Assembly (NCBI RefSeq): GCF_002844195.1
Contig: NZ_PEND01000011.1
Location: forward strand, 1 to 64,000
Source of the DNA: Halegenticoccus soli
Lineage (GTDB): Archaea; Halobacteriota; Halobacteria; Halobacteriales; Haloferacaceae
Length of the DNA stretch: 64,000 bases
Direction: 5' to 3'
The notes below the pieces were generated by a model that saw only the letters and a program-made list of their open reading frames with translations, did no database searches and was not told the origin of the DNA. A program made the position numbers and the translations under genes. Position 1 is the stretch's first letter, and each line of letters begins with the position of its first letter. Shown here in pieces: positions 26,832 to 33,737 of this stretch.

Positions 26832-27612
26832 TCGGATCGACCTGGACGAACTCGACGCCGGCGGCGAGGCGGACGAGAAGTCGACGCTGAACCGGGGCGA
26901 CTGGTTCTGGAAGGGCGAAGGAGATCCCGAGGACGAACCCGCTCCGGAGACCGGGTCCGCTCCCGAGAACGAACCCGCACCGGAGGTCGAATCCGATCCG
27001 GAGGGCCGAGTCGATTCGGCGGACTCCGAGGAGGGGACCGACCCCGGGACGAGGAGGGGGACGACTGACGCGACGACCGGCGCGGAACCGACGCACAGAC
27101 CCCGCCCCCGCGTCCCCCGACGGAACGACGACAGGCCGGTCGGAATCCCGATCGAGCGAGGCGGAGGCGGCGGATCGGCCGCGGCGGAGCGCGAGCGGCG
27201 GTCCGAGACGGCTCCGCAAGCCGAGGCGAGCGGACCGCACGGCGGGGGAGCCGACGGGATGACGCTGGCGTTCACCTACGGGGCGCTCAGACGGCTCTCG
27301 AATCCGCGAGCGGCGCTCGCCGACGCCGAGCGGTGGACGGACTGGATCGGGCTCGTCGGCGGCGTGGACGCCCACGTGCTGAACAAGTTCCAGCGGGACA
27401 ACGGTGTCGACGTCGACTTCTTCAACGGAACCGGAACCGATCCGGTGGAGCGGCTCGCGGAGATCGACGAGCGCTCGATGTTCTTCGCCGAACGGATGGC
27501 GCTCGTCGGGGTGACGGAGTCGGACGAGCCGATCGCCGACGCCGCCGGCTGGGAGTTCGTCCCGCTCGAAGTCGCCGCGGAGAAGGCCGGGTGGGAGGTG
27601 CTCGACGATTGA
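26824..27612 (+). CDS. Conserved haloarchaeal protein with acidic linker (DUF7124-like)
   Basis: This 262-residue protein has a disordered, P/E/D-rich N-terminal 140 residues with the repeat-like P-A-P-E-x-x-x-x-P-E-N-E, and a folded C-terminal 120 residues beginning M-T-L-A-F-T-Y-G-A-L-R-R-L. It includes W-T-D-W-I-G-L-V-G-G-V and ends A-A-E-K-A-G-W-E-V. The C-terminal part resembles a haloarchaeal family I recall as DUF7124; this naming is tentative. The GTG start overlaps the AOR-like gene by eight bases, suggesting that the two proteins are made together and may act together. Confidence 0.6.
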   Translation: MTDRIDLDELDAGGEADEKSTLNRGDWFWKGEGDPEDEPAPETGSAPENEPAPEVESDPEGRVDSADSEEGTDPGTRRGTTDATTGAEPTHRPRPRVPRRNDDRPVGIPIERGGGGGSAAAERERRSETAPQAEASGPHGGGADGMTLAFTYGALRRLSNPRAALADAERWTDWIGLVGGVDAHVLNKFQRDNGVDVDFFNGTGTDPVERLAEIDERSMFFAERMALVGVTESDEPIADAAGWEFVPLEVAAEKAGWEVLDD

Positions 27613-27706
27613 GCGCCACCCGCTGACCGGGAAGCGCCGGCGACGGCGGCGGGACACGCGTACCTTTTTGTTCGTGCGTGCGACATCATCACACAGGTGA
27701 GTCAGA

Positions 27707-27967
27707 ATGAGTCTCAAAACCGCGCTCGGACAGTCCCGCGTCCTCACCTTCGCTGTGCTCGCGATCGCGGCGTGGCTCCTCCTGACGACGTTGAACGTCG
27801 TCGAGTCGATGGAGTCCGTCTGGAACCCCACGACCGTCGGCCAGACGGCCGCGGGCGGAATCGCGGGGGTGCTGGTGATGGCGGGCATACTCGCCCTGCT
27901 CGTCTTCCTGTACAGCGAGATCGGCGAGTCGTCGCCGGCCCCGCAGCGGTGGCCGCCGGAGGAATGA
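27707..27967 (+). CDS. Small two-span membrane protein
   Basis: This 86-residue protein has two hydrophobic segments (about residues 13-31 and 48-69) joined by a short loop with V-E-S-M-E-S-V-W-N-P, and a proline-rich C-terminal tail. No family is recognised. Its stop overlaps the following zinc-ribbon gene's ATG (ATGA), the first of several tight overlaps in this group of tiny genes. Confidence 0.6.
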   Translation: MSLKTALGQSRVLTFAVLAIAAWLLLTTLNVVESMESVWNPTTVGQTAAGGIAGVLVMAGILALLVFLYSEIGESSPAPQRWPPEE

Positions 27968-28107
27968 CGCGGTTCGAGTGCGCCGAGTGCGGCCAACTCG
28001 GTCGCTTCGTCCACCACGAGACCGCCGGGTTCTATGCCGACTGTCCGGTCTGCGAGCGGACGACACAGTGGGAGTTCGCCTTCGAGGGCGAGGGGGTGTC
28101 GTTTTGA
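27964..28107 (+). CDS. Tiny zinc-ribbon protein
   Basis: This 47-residue protein has two C-x2-C knuckles (C-A-E-C near residue 6 and C-P-V-C near residue 28) spaced as in a zinc ribbon. Such minimal zinc-finger proteins are very common in haloarchaea and affect adaptation and biofilm traits in some cases, but no specific role can be assigned here. It is coupled to the genes on both sides by four-base overlaps. Confidence 0.65.
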   Translation: MTRFECAECGQLGRFVHHETAGFYADCPVCERTTQWEFAFEGEGVSF

Positions 28108-28442
28108 CGATCGCCGTCGACGTCGACGACCGGTTCCTCGACGCCGTCGGGGAGTTCGCGGACGCGCGGATGATGGACGAGGAGGAGGCGCTCGCGGTGA
28201 AAGCGGAGCAGGCGCTGTTGGAGATCGAACACCTCGTCTCGGGCGCGACCGAGGTGGCGTTCTCGGTCGACGGACGGACGATCCGACACGAGCCGAGCGA
28301 CGAGCTCCGCGCGTTCCTCGGCGCCCAGGCGGCCGAGACCGGCCTCGGAGAGGACGAACTCCTGAAGCTGCACGTCGATCTGTTCGCCCGCACGTTCCTC
28401 GACGACGACACCGTCCGACCGTCGAACGCCCCGCCGAAGTGA
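28104..28442 (+). CDS. Conserved small acidic protein, unknown function
   Basis: This 112-residue protein is mostly helical and acidic (V-D-V-D-D-R-F-L-D-A-V-G-E-F, then M-M-D-E-E-E-A-L-A-V). No family is recognised. A TTG at 28104 overlapping the preceding stop (TTGA) is the likely start; the only earlier start in frame (27978) would overlap the zinc-ribbon gene almost completely. Confidence 0.55.
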   Translation: MTIAVDVDDRFLDAVGEFADARMMDEEEALAVKAEQALLEIEHLVSGATEVAFSVDGRTIRHEPSDELRAFLGAQAAETGLGEDELLKLHVDLFARTFLDDDTVRPSNAPPK

Positions 28443-28506
28443 GCGGTCGCTCGATCGACCTTTTCCGGGGACAAGCACTAAGTCGGAGCGCGGCCACCGT
28501 GCGAAC

Positions 28507-28677
28507 ATGTCGCACAAGGATTCGGGCTGGAAACCGAAGTGCGGGCTGGAGAGCTACCGCGGCCACGACGTCTGGGAGTACGAGTGCGGGCCGCACGAGG
28601 TGAACCAGGGCGAGGTCGACGGCGTCATCGAGTTCGAAGCGGAGCTGAAGGACGGGCTCCGGGACCGAACGCGGTAG
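28507..28677 (+). CDS. Small conserved protein, unknown function
   Basis: This 56-residue protein starts M-S-H-K-D-S-G-W-K-P-K-C-G-L and contains a second cysteine in Y-E-C-G-P-H, with an acidic C-terminal half. A pair of single cysteines and a histidine could bind a metal, but there is no family match that I know. It lies just before the convergent DyP-like gene. Confidence 0.45.
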   Translation: MSHKDSGWKPKCGLESYRGHDVWEYECGPHEVNQGEVDGVIEFEAELKDGLRDRTR

Positions 28678-28687
28678 CGGGCGGGAA

Positions 28688-29917
28688 TCAGTACAGCGGA
28701 AACGACCGCCGGTTCCGCGGCGGCACGTAGAAGTTCGCCCGCGAGGCGACCCTGATGAACTCGAGGATGCCGTTGTTCTTGCGGTCCGTGATCCCCTCGT
28801 GCTCCTTTCTGACGTACCAGCCGTTCATCGCCTTCCGAGTCCGCCGGAAGTCGTCGAGCCGCCGCTGAAGCGAGACGAAGTGGACGCCGGCCCGGCCGCC
28901 GTCGACCGTGTTGAAGTCCCGGCGGAGGACGATCGGCTCGCCGTCGCGGCGGACCTGCGCGACCTTCTCGTGGTGACCGACGACGCCGTGTTCGCGGCCG
29001 TGGTCCCGGACGCGGTCGCTGAACGGAACGTCGTCGCCGAAGCTCGACACGTCGGCCGGCGAAAACTCGGGCGAGAACATCCGCGCGACCCGCCCCGCGT
29101 CGGCGAGCCCCTCCCACCACGCGTCGAGGCGCTGGCGGAGGTGGCTGACGTGCATCGTCGTGCCGTCGGCGAACGGTTCCGAGTCGATGGCGACGCGGTC
29201 CTCGCCCGCCTGCGTGCGCCGACGCCCCGAGAAGAAGCCCATGAACATCGGCGCGTCGTCCGGGACGCCCCACTCCGGAATCCCCTCGGCGTCGGCGTGC
29301 GCCGCGGGCAACCCCTCCCCCAGGAACCCCGTCCGGCGCTCGGAAACCGAGAACACGTCGCCGAGGCGGCGTTCGACGGCGACGCCGTTCAACGTCGAGC
29401 GCGATCCGAACATGGCGCCGTCGACGGCCGTCAGGTGGGAGGGAACGTCGCTCGAAAGGACGAGCGCGGCGTCGAACGCTAGGAGGTCGGGGTCGTCGGT
29501 CCGCGAGAGGACCTGCGGCGGCTCGATCGGCGCGCGGTCGAGGGCCCCGACCCGCTCGAAATACGAGGTCCCCCACGCGAGCGCGTGAAAGACCCCGGCC
29601 GGCCGCCAGTCGTAGGCGGATTCCAGCGTCCGCATCGCCCGCTCGACCGTCCGGGCCGCCTCGGTCGAGGGTTCGGCGTCGAGCCGGAGCAGGAGGAGCC
29701 GCCGGTGGCGCGGCTGGACGGCGTTTCCCGCGTCGTCCGTCGGAAGCCATGCCTCCTGTGCGAACTGCCTGCGCGGCAGCCGCTCCGCGTGCGGGTTCGG
29801 CGGCAGCCCCTCCACGCCCGGTTCCGGATCGGGCCGAAGGAGTCGGCTACAGCCGGATAACCCCGCCGCCCCGGCTGCGGCCGCCAGGCGACGGAGCGCC
29901 TTTCGTCTGGTCTCCAT
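28688..29917 (-). CDS. DyP-type peroxidase-like Tat lipoprotein
   Basis: This 409-residue protein begins with an arginine-rich signal ending in a lipobox-like L-S-G-C (residues about 4-23), so it is probably exported by Tat and lipid-anchored. The C-terminal third resembles dye-decolourising peroxidases. It has a G-H-H-E-K segment that could hold the proximal haem histidine, then V-L-R-R-D-F-N, then V-H-F-V-S-L-Q-R-R-L-D-D-F. The usual G-x-x-D-G motif is not obvious in the N-terminal half, so activity is uncertain. ATG 29917 is chosen over 29977 because the signal then begins properly. It is near, but not in, the formate dehydrogenase operon. Confidence 0.6.
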   Translation of the reverse strand: METRRKALRRLAAAAGAAGLSGCSRLLRPDPEPGVEGLPPNPHAERLPRRQFAQEAWLPTDDAGNAVQPRHRRLLLLRLDAEPSTEAARTVERAMRTLESAYDWRPAGVFHALAWGTSYFERVGALDRAPIEPPQVLSRTDDPDLLAFDAALVLSSDVPSHLTAVDGAMFGSRSTLNGVAVERRLGDVFSVSERRTGFLGEGLPAAHADAEGIPEWGVPDDAPMFMGFFSGRRRTQAGEDRVAIDSEPFADGTTMHVSHLRQRLDAWWEGLADAGRVARMFSPEFSPADVSSFGDDVPFSDRVRDHGREHGVVGHHEKVAQVRRDGEPIVLRRDFNTVDGGRAGVHFVSLQRRLDDFRRTRKAMNGWYVRKEHEGITDRKNNGILEFIRVASRANFYVPPRNRRSFPLY

Positions 29918-30015
29918 CGTGCTACTGTATGACACGGGCAGGGTGGACAAAAGCGTTGTTTCCGCCGGAAGGGGCACCCGACAGTTTATTTCTGTGGCCC
30001 CCGAATCCGCCGGTA

Positions 30016-30168
30016 ATGCTGTCTGCTATCATTCATCAAGGAGCGGGCACCGCGCTGGACCTTCCGCTCCCGCTCGACGTCGCACTCGCGCTGGCCGGCG
30101 TCGGGGCGGTGGTCGTCGCGGTCGTCGCCTACGACGCGTACCGGACCTACGCGGAGGTAGTCGCGTGA
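30016..30168 (+). CDS. Small single-span membrane protein
   Basis: This 50-residue protein is mostly one hydrophobic segment (residues 18-38, L-P-L-D-V-A-L-A-L-A-G-V-G-A-V-V-V-A-V-V) ending in A-Y-D-A-Y-R-T-Y-A-E. No family is recognised. It is the first of three small membrane genes in the same direction (30016-30727), with a gap of 36 bases and then an eight-base overlap. Confidence 0.5.
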   Translation: MLSAIIHQGAGTALDLPLPLDVALALAGVGAVVVAVVAYDAYRTYAEVVA

Positions 30169-30204
30169 GGCCTCGGCGGAAGCCGTTCGACCGGGGGTGG
30201 CGCG

Positions 30205-30501
30205 ATGGCGTCGGGTGAGGGCGAATCGCGGTCCGCGGCGTCAGCCGCGCGATTCCTCGACGGGCGGGCGGCGCTGCACTACCTCCGCGTCACCGTGTAC
30301 GTTCTCGCGTCGCTGGTCGGGCTGTCGCTCCTGGTCATCGGAACCGTCGCGGTCATCGCCGAGGTGAAAGGGACGTGGCACTGGGCGATCCACCTCCAGT
30401 CGACGGTCAGCTACATGGGCGCGTTCATCGGCGCGGTCCTGATCGTGCTCGTTCCGTCGACGGCCGCGCTGTTCGTCGGACGGTGGTGGATCGATGGTTG
30501 A
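30205..30501 (+). CDS. Small two-span membrane protein A
   Basis: This 98-residue protein has two hydrophobic segments (about residues 30-51 and 68-90). The loop between them reads A-E-V-K-G-T-W-H-W-A, which matches A-E-M-H-R-T-W-E-W-Y in the next gene product, so the two are probably paralogues forming a complex. The function is unknown. It overlaps the next gene by eight bases. Confidence 0.6.
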   Translation: MASGEGESRSAASAARFLDGRAALHYLRVTVYVLASLVGLSLLVIGTVAVIAEVKGTWHWAIHLQSTVSYMGAFIGAVLIVLVPSTAALFVGRWWIDG

Positions 30502-30727
30502 CCGGATCGACGCCCTTCGGGGGCTCGCGCTCGCCTCGTTCGGCGGGCTCTGTCTGGTTCTCGTGGCGGTCGCGACCGTCGCGTTCGTCGCCGAGATGCA
30601 CCGCACCTGGGAGTGGTACTTCAGGATGGAGCGGGCGATCAGCTTCGCCACGCCGCTTGCGCTCGGTCTGTGCGCCGCCGCGATGGTCGGCGGGTTCGGT
30701 CTCGTCTTCCTCGCACCGGAGGAGTGA
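30494..30727 (+). CDS. Small two-span membrane protein B
   Basis: This 77-residue protein has two hydrophobic segments (about residues 12-33 and 50-72) separated by a loop with A-E-M-H-R-T-W-E-W-Y, like the preceding gene product. It is probably a partner subunit. It converges on the TorD-like gene. Confidence 0.6.
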   Translation: MVDRIDALRGLALASFGGLCLVLVAVATVAFVAEMHRTWEWYFRMERAISFATPLALGLCAAAMVGGFGLVFLAPEE

Positions 30728-30741
30728 GGGAGCGACGCGGC

Positions 30742-31371
30742 CTACGTGACCATCTGCGCGACGAGTTCGTCCTCGAACTCGACGAGCCCGCGGAGCACGT
30801 CCGCCCCCGCGAGGAACAGCGGCTCTGCGGTCTCCTCGTGGACGTCCGCCGCGAAGTCGTCGACCCACGTCGACAGGTGCTCGTCGATGAAGACGCGCTC
30901 GTATCCGAACGCCTCCTCCGCGCCGTTTCGCTGGCGCTCGACGAGGTGTCTGAGGAAGGCGAGTTCGACTGCGACGAAGTCGTTCTCCTCGCCGTAATCT
31001 CCGGGCGGTACCCAGCCGGCGGCGCGGTAGCTCGCCTCGACCTTCGCCAGCCCGGGGCCGAGGAAGTCGGTGTCCTCCCGGTAGTACGTCTCGTTCGGGA
31101 GCACTGGAGGGCGCGGGCCGACGAACACCCGCGTGTACTCCGTCCTGAGGTCCTCCCGAACCTCCGCTATCGGACGGTCGCGGTTCCCCTCGACGAACGA
31201 GTCGAGCGCCGCGAACCCGGCGTCGAGGTGCTCGTTGACCGAGTCCTCGGGCACGAGCACGTCGCCGGTCAGCACCGAGTCGAGGAACGCGGCGGTCGGG
31301 ACGTCCCAGAACACCTCGATGACGAAGTCGATCAGTTCGAGGCGGGCGTCGTAGACGGCGGCGGCATCCAT
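30742..31371 (-). CDS. TorD/DmsD-family molybdoenzyme chaperone
   Basis: This 209-residue all-helical protein matches the TorD family. It has the E-Y-T-R-V-F-V-G-P-R-P-P-V-L-P-N-E-T-Y-Y segment and a later D-F-V-A-V-E-L-A-F-L-R-H-L, corresponding to the conserved E-x-x-x-P-x-x-S and D-H-[LI] regions. TorD proteins bind the Tat signal of a molybdenum or tungsten enzyme until its cofactor is inserted. The likely client is the formate dehydrogenase alpha subunit encoded divergently nearby. Its ATG overlaps the stop of the upstream Fe-S protein (ATGA). Confidence 0.85.
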   Translation of the reverse strand: MDAAAVYDARLELIDFVIEVFWDVPTAAFLDSVLTGDVLVPEDSVNEHLDAGFAALDSFVEGNRDRPIAEVREDLRTEYTRVFVGPRPPVLPNETYYREDTDFLGPGLAKVEASYRAAGWVPPGDYGEENDFVAVELAFLRHLVERQRNGAEEAFGYERVFIDEHLSTWVDDFAADVHEETAEPLFLAGADVLRGLVEFEDELVAQMVT

Positions 31372-33494
31372 CACCGACCACCCCGTTCGAAGAGCAGCGT
31401 CGCGCGACACTGCCCGCAGTACTCGAAGATACTCCGATCGGCGTCGGGCGCGATTCCCTCGACGAGATCGCCGACCTCGTCGCGGATCTTCTCCGCCGAA
31501 CCCCGACTCGTGAACGGCGTGCCGCAGCGGGCGCACTCGAGCATCTCGCCTTCGAAGACCGTGACCCACCGATCGCCGTCGCGGTTCTCCGGGAGCAACG
31601 ACAGGTCGAGACCCGACTCCATCGTGATCGCCGTCTCCGGGCATCCCGACTCGCACAGCCCGCAGTTGACGCAGTCTTCGTGGTCGAACTGTAGGTCGCC
31701 GTCGGTCGTCCGGCGTATCGCGTCGGCCGGACAGAGGTTCGAACACGTCGGGGTGAGGTTGCACGCCTCGCTCACCTCCATCCGTCCGAAGGTCTCCAGC
31801 CCGCGGATGACGCTCCGCTCGGGTTCGACGCGTTCGAGGAGCGCACGGACGCTCTCGAGCGCCCAGTCGTGGGTGTTGAACGGCGGGTTCGGCTCGTCCG
31901 CGTCGACCCCGCCGGTCGCCTCGTGGTCGCCCGCCGGAACGGGCGACGGGTCGAGCCCCGCCTCGAACGCCGAGATCGCCTCGACGAACGAGTCCGGATC
32001 GTCCGACTCCGGCGCGAAGAAGGCGACACGCTCGCCCAGTCCGAGGTCGGCCGTCGCGACGTTGAGTCGGTCGACGAGGTCCGCCTTCGGATCCGGTCCA
32101 GAGTGCAGACACGCCTCGCCGCAGCCCACGAGCGCGACGCCGTCGGCGCCGGCCGCGAGCGCGTGGAGGACGTGCGCTTCGCCCGCGGTGTCGGCGCAGT
32201 TCACCCGGACCGGGAGGATCGGCGGGTACCGGACGTCGGCACCGCTCGCGGCCTGTCGCCCGTAGGCGCGGAGCGCGGCGGCGGCCCGCTCGGAGCAGAC
32301 GAACGCCACGACGGGGGTTTCGATCCCGCTCCGTCCGCGGGAGAAGAGCCAGCCGCCGCCCTCGTCCGTCGGGTCGAGGAGCGCCTCCACCTCCCTGGCG
32401 ATGCGGCGGTTCGAGGGCTCTCTGAGCGTCACCGCGCCGGTCGGACAGGAACTGGTGCACGCCCCGCAGTTCTGACAGGCCACCTTGTCGAACGCCACGG
32501 AGTCGATCGTCGGGCGGTCGACCGCCTCGTGCGGACACGCCTCGACGCACGCGTTACAGCCCACCTGGCTGGACTCGCCCGCCGCGCAGACGTCCATCTC
32601 GAGGTCGAGGAAGTCCGGCTTCGTCACCCCGCCGAGCAGGCTCTCGACGGCCGCGATCGTCGCCCCGTCGACGGGGCTGGCGTAGAAACCGACACGGCCG
32701 CCGCGGGAACGCCGCGCCGCGCCCGGGTAGACGACCTGGTCGGCCGAAATCGTCCGCTCTACACCGTCCAGGTCGATGGCGTCCGTCGGGCAGACGTCGA
32801 CCCAGTCGCCGCCCTCGGCCTCCGGATCGACGTCGACCGGGTAGCTCGTGAGCGTCCCGTCGGGGCCCTCGCGGACGCACTCCATGCAGGAGATGCAATC
32901 GTCGGTGACGCGCGAACGGAGCGTCAGCTCGAAGTCCCCGAACTCGCCCTCGACGGAGACGACGCGACCGCGCTCGACCGCCACGTCCGAAAGCGAAACG
33001 TCGGCGTCGGCGAAATCGCGGCCGTCGGCGACGAGCGTGACGTCGGCGGTGTCGGCGAGCGCCGCCGCCGTCTCGGCGTCGCCGACGACGGCGACCCGAT
33101 CGCCGGCCTCGCGCGACACCGACCGCGAGACGGCCTCCTCGGCCAGTCCGGCGGACGTCGCGTTGATCAGCCGCGCCGTCTTCGCGCTCGCGGCGGCCCG
33201 TTCGTGAACCCAGCCGGCCCCCTCGCGGTGGTCCACGAACGCCGTCGCGTCGGGGTGAAGCCCCTTCTCCTCGGCGAGCGCCCGGAACTTCCGCTGACAC
33301 CGCGGCTCCGGGGTCGTGACGATGAGCTGATCCAGCTCGTACTCGTCGATGAGCCGCCCCATAGCCGGGAGGCCGTCCTCGCAGAGTAGACTAGAGCTGG
33401 CCACGACGTCGACGTTCTCGACCCCCTCTCGGACGCCCTCGAGGTCGATGTCGCAGGTGTCCCCGCAGGAACAGACGAATGCTCCGACGTTCAT
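31371..33494 (-). CDS. HdrA/MvhD-like multi-cluster Fe-S protein
   Basis: This 707-residue cytoplasmic protein combines several parts. An HdrA-like N-terminus (G-A-F-V-C-S-C-G-D-T-C-D-I) is followed by a shortened region where the FAD Rossmann fold should be (V-A-V-V-G-D-A-E-T-A-A-A-L). Then come ferredoxin pairs with C-x2-C-x3-C and C-x2-C-x2-C spacing, an MvhD/FrhD-like domain (V-V-A-F-V-C-S-E to about residue 545), another ferredoxin pair and a C-terminal C-x2-C zinc-ribbon-like end. HdrA and MvhD carry electrons in methanogen heterodisulfide reductase. Here the protein probably exchanges electrons with a formate dehydrogenase or ferredoxin. ATG 33494 is preferred to 33536 because the family start follows it. 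Confidence 0.75.
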   Translation of the reverse strand: MNVGAFVCSCGDTCDIDLEGVREGVENVDVVASSSLLCEDGLPAMGRLIDEYELDQLIVTTPEPRCQRKFRALAEEKGLHPDATAFVDHREGAGWVHERAAASAKTARLINATSAGLAEEAVSRSVSREAGDRVAVVGDAETAAALADTADVTLVADGRDFADADVSLSDVAVERGRVVSVEGEFGDFELTLRSRVTDDCISCMECVREGPDGTLTSYPVDVDPEAEGGDWVDVCPTDAIDLDGVERTISADQVVYPGAARRSRGGRVGFYASPVDGATIAAVESLLGGVTKPDFLDLEMDVCAAGESSQVGCNACVEACPHEAVDRPTIDSVAFDKVACQNCGACTSSCPTGAVTLREPSNRRIAREVEALLDPTDEGGGWLFSRGRSGIETPVVAFVCSERAAAALRAYGRQAASGADVRYPPILPVRVNCADTAGEAHVLHALAAGADGVALVGCGEACLHSGPDPKADLVDRLNVATADLGLGERVAFFAPESDDPDSFVEAISAFEAGLDPSPVPAGDHEATGGVDADEPNPPFNTHDWALESVRALLERVEPERSVIRGLETFGRMEVSEACNLTPTCSNLCPADAIRRTTDGDLQFDHEDCVNCGLCESGCPETAITMESGLDLSLLPENRDGDRWVTVFEGEMLECARCGTPFTSRGSAEKIRDEVGDLVEGIAPDADRSIFEYCGQCRATLLFERGGR

Positions 33495-33669
33495 TGGTAC
33501 GTGACCAGTGGTAGCACGGTGAAAGGGTTTGCGCAAAAGGAAGTGCGCGCAAAGCCGCCGGATGCGGCGGGAACGGGTGTCTTTTCGCCGATAGGACGAT
33601 TGAGAAGCTTTCGTCCGGGATGAAAAAATCTACGCTACCGGAACACGAACATTAATGATCTTCTATGCT
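33495..33669. other. Divergent control region of the formate dehydrogenase locus
   Basis: This region separates the Fe-S protein gene (minus) from the formate dehydrogenase operon (plus). It becomes AT-rich toward 33640-33665 (ATTAATGATC), a possible promoter for the plus-strand operon, and leads directly into the palindrome at 33670. Confidence 0.4.
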
Positions 33670-33686
33670 ATACTATGCCATAGTAT
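33670..33686. promoter_or_regulatory. Perfect 17-bp palindrome, likely operator
   Basis: ATACTATG, one C, then CATAGTAT form an exact 8-bp inverted repeat. The same half-site occurs partly just before it (CTATGCTAT). It lies 52 bases before the ATG of the formate dehydrogenase alpha gene and next to its AT-rich promoter region, so a dimeric regulator binding here could block or activate both directions. Confidence 0.55.
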
Positions 33687-33737
33687 GGACATCGAACGGC
33701 ACAGGAGGGCGACGGCCGGCGTTTGGGAGGACGCTCC

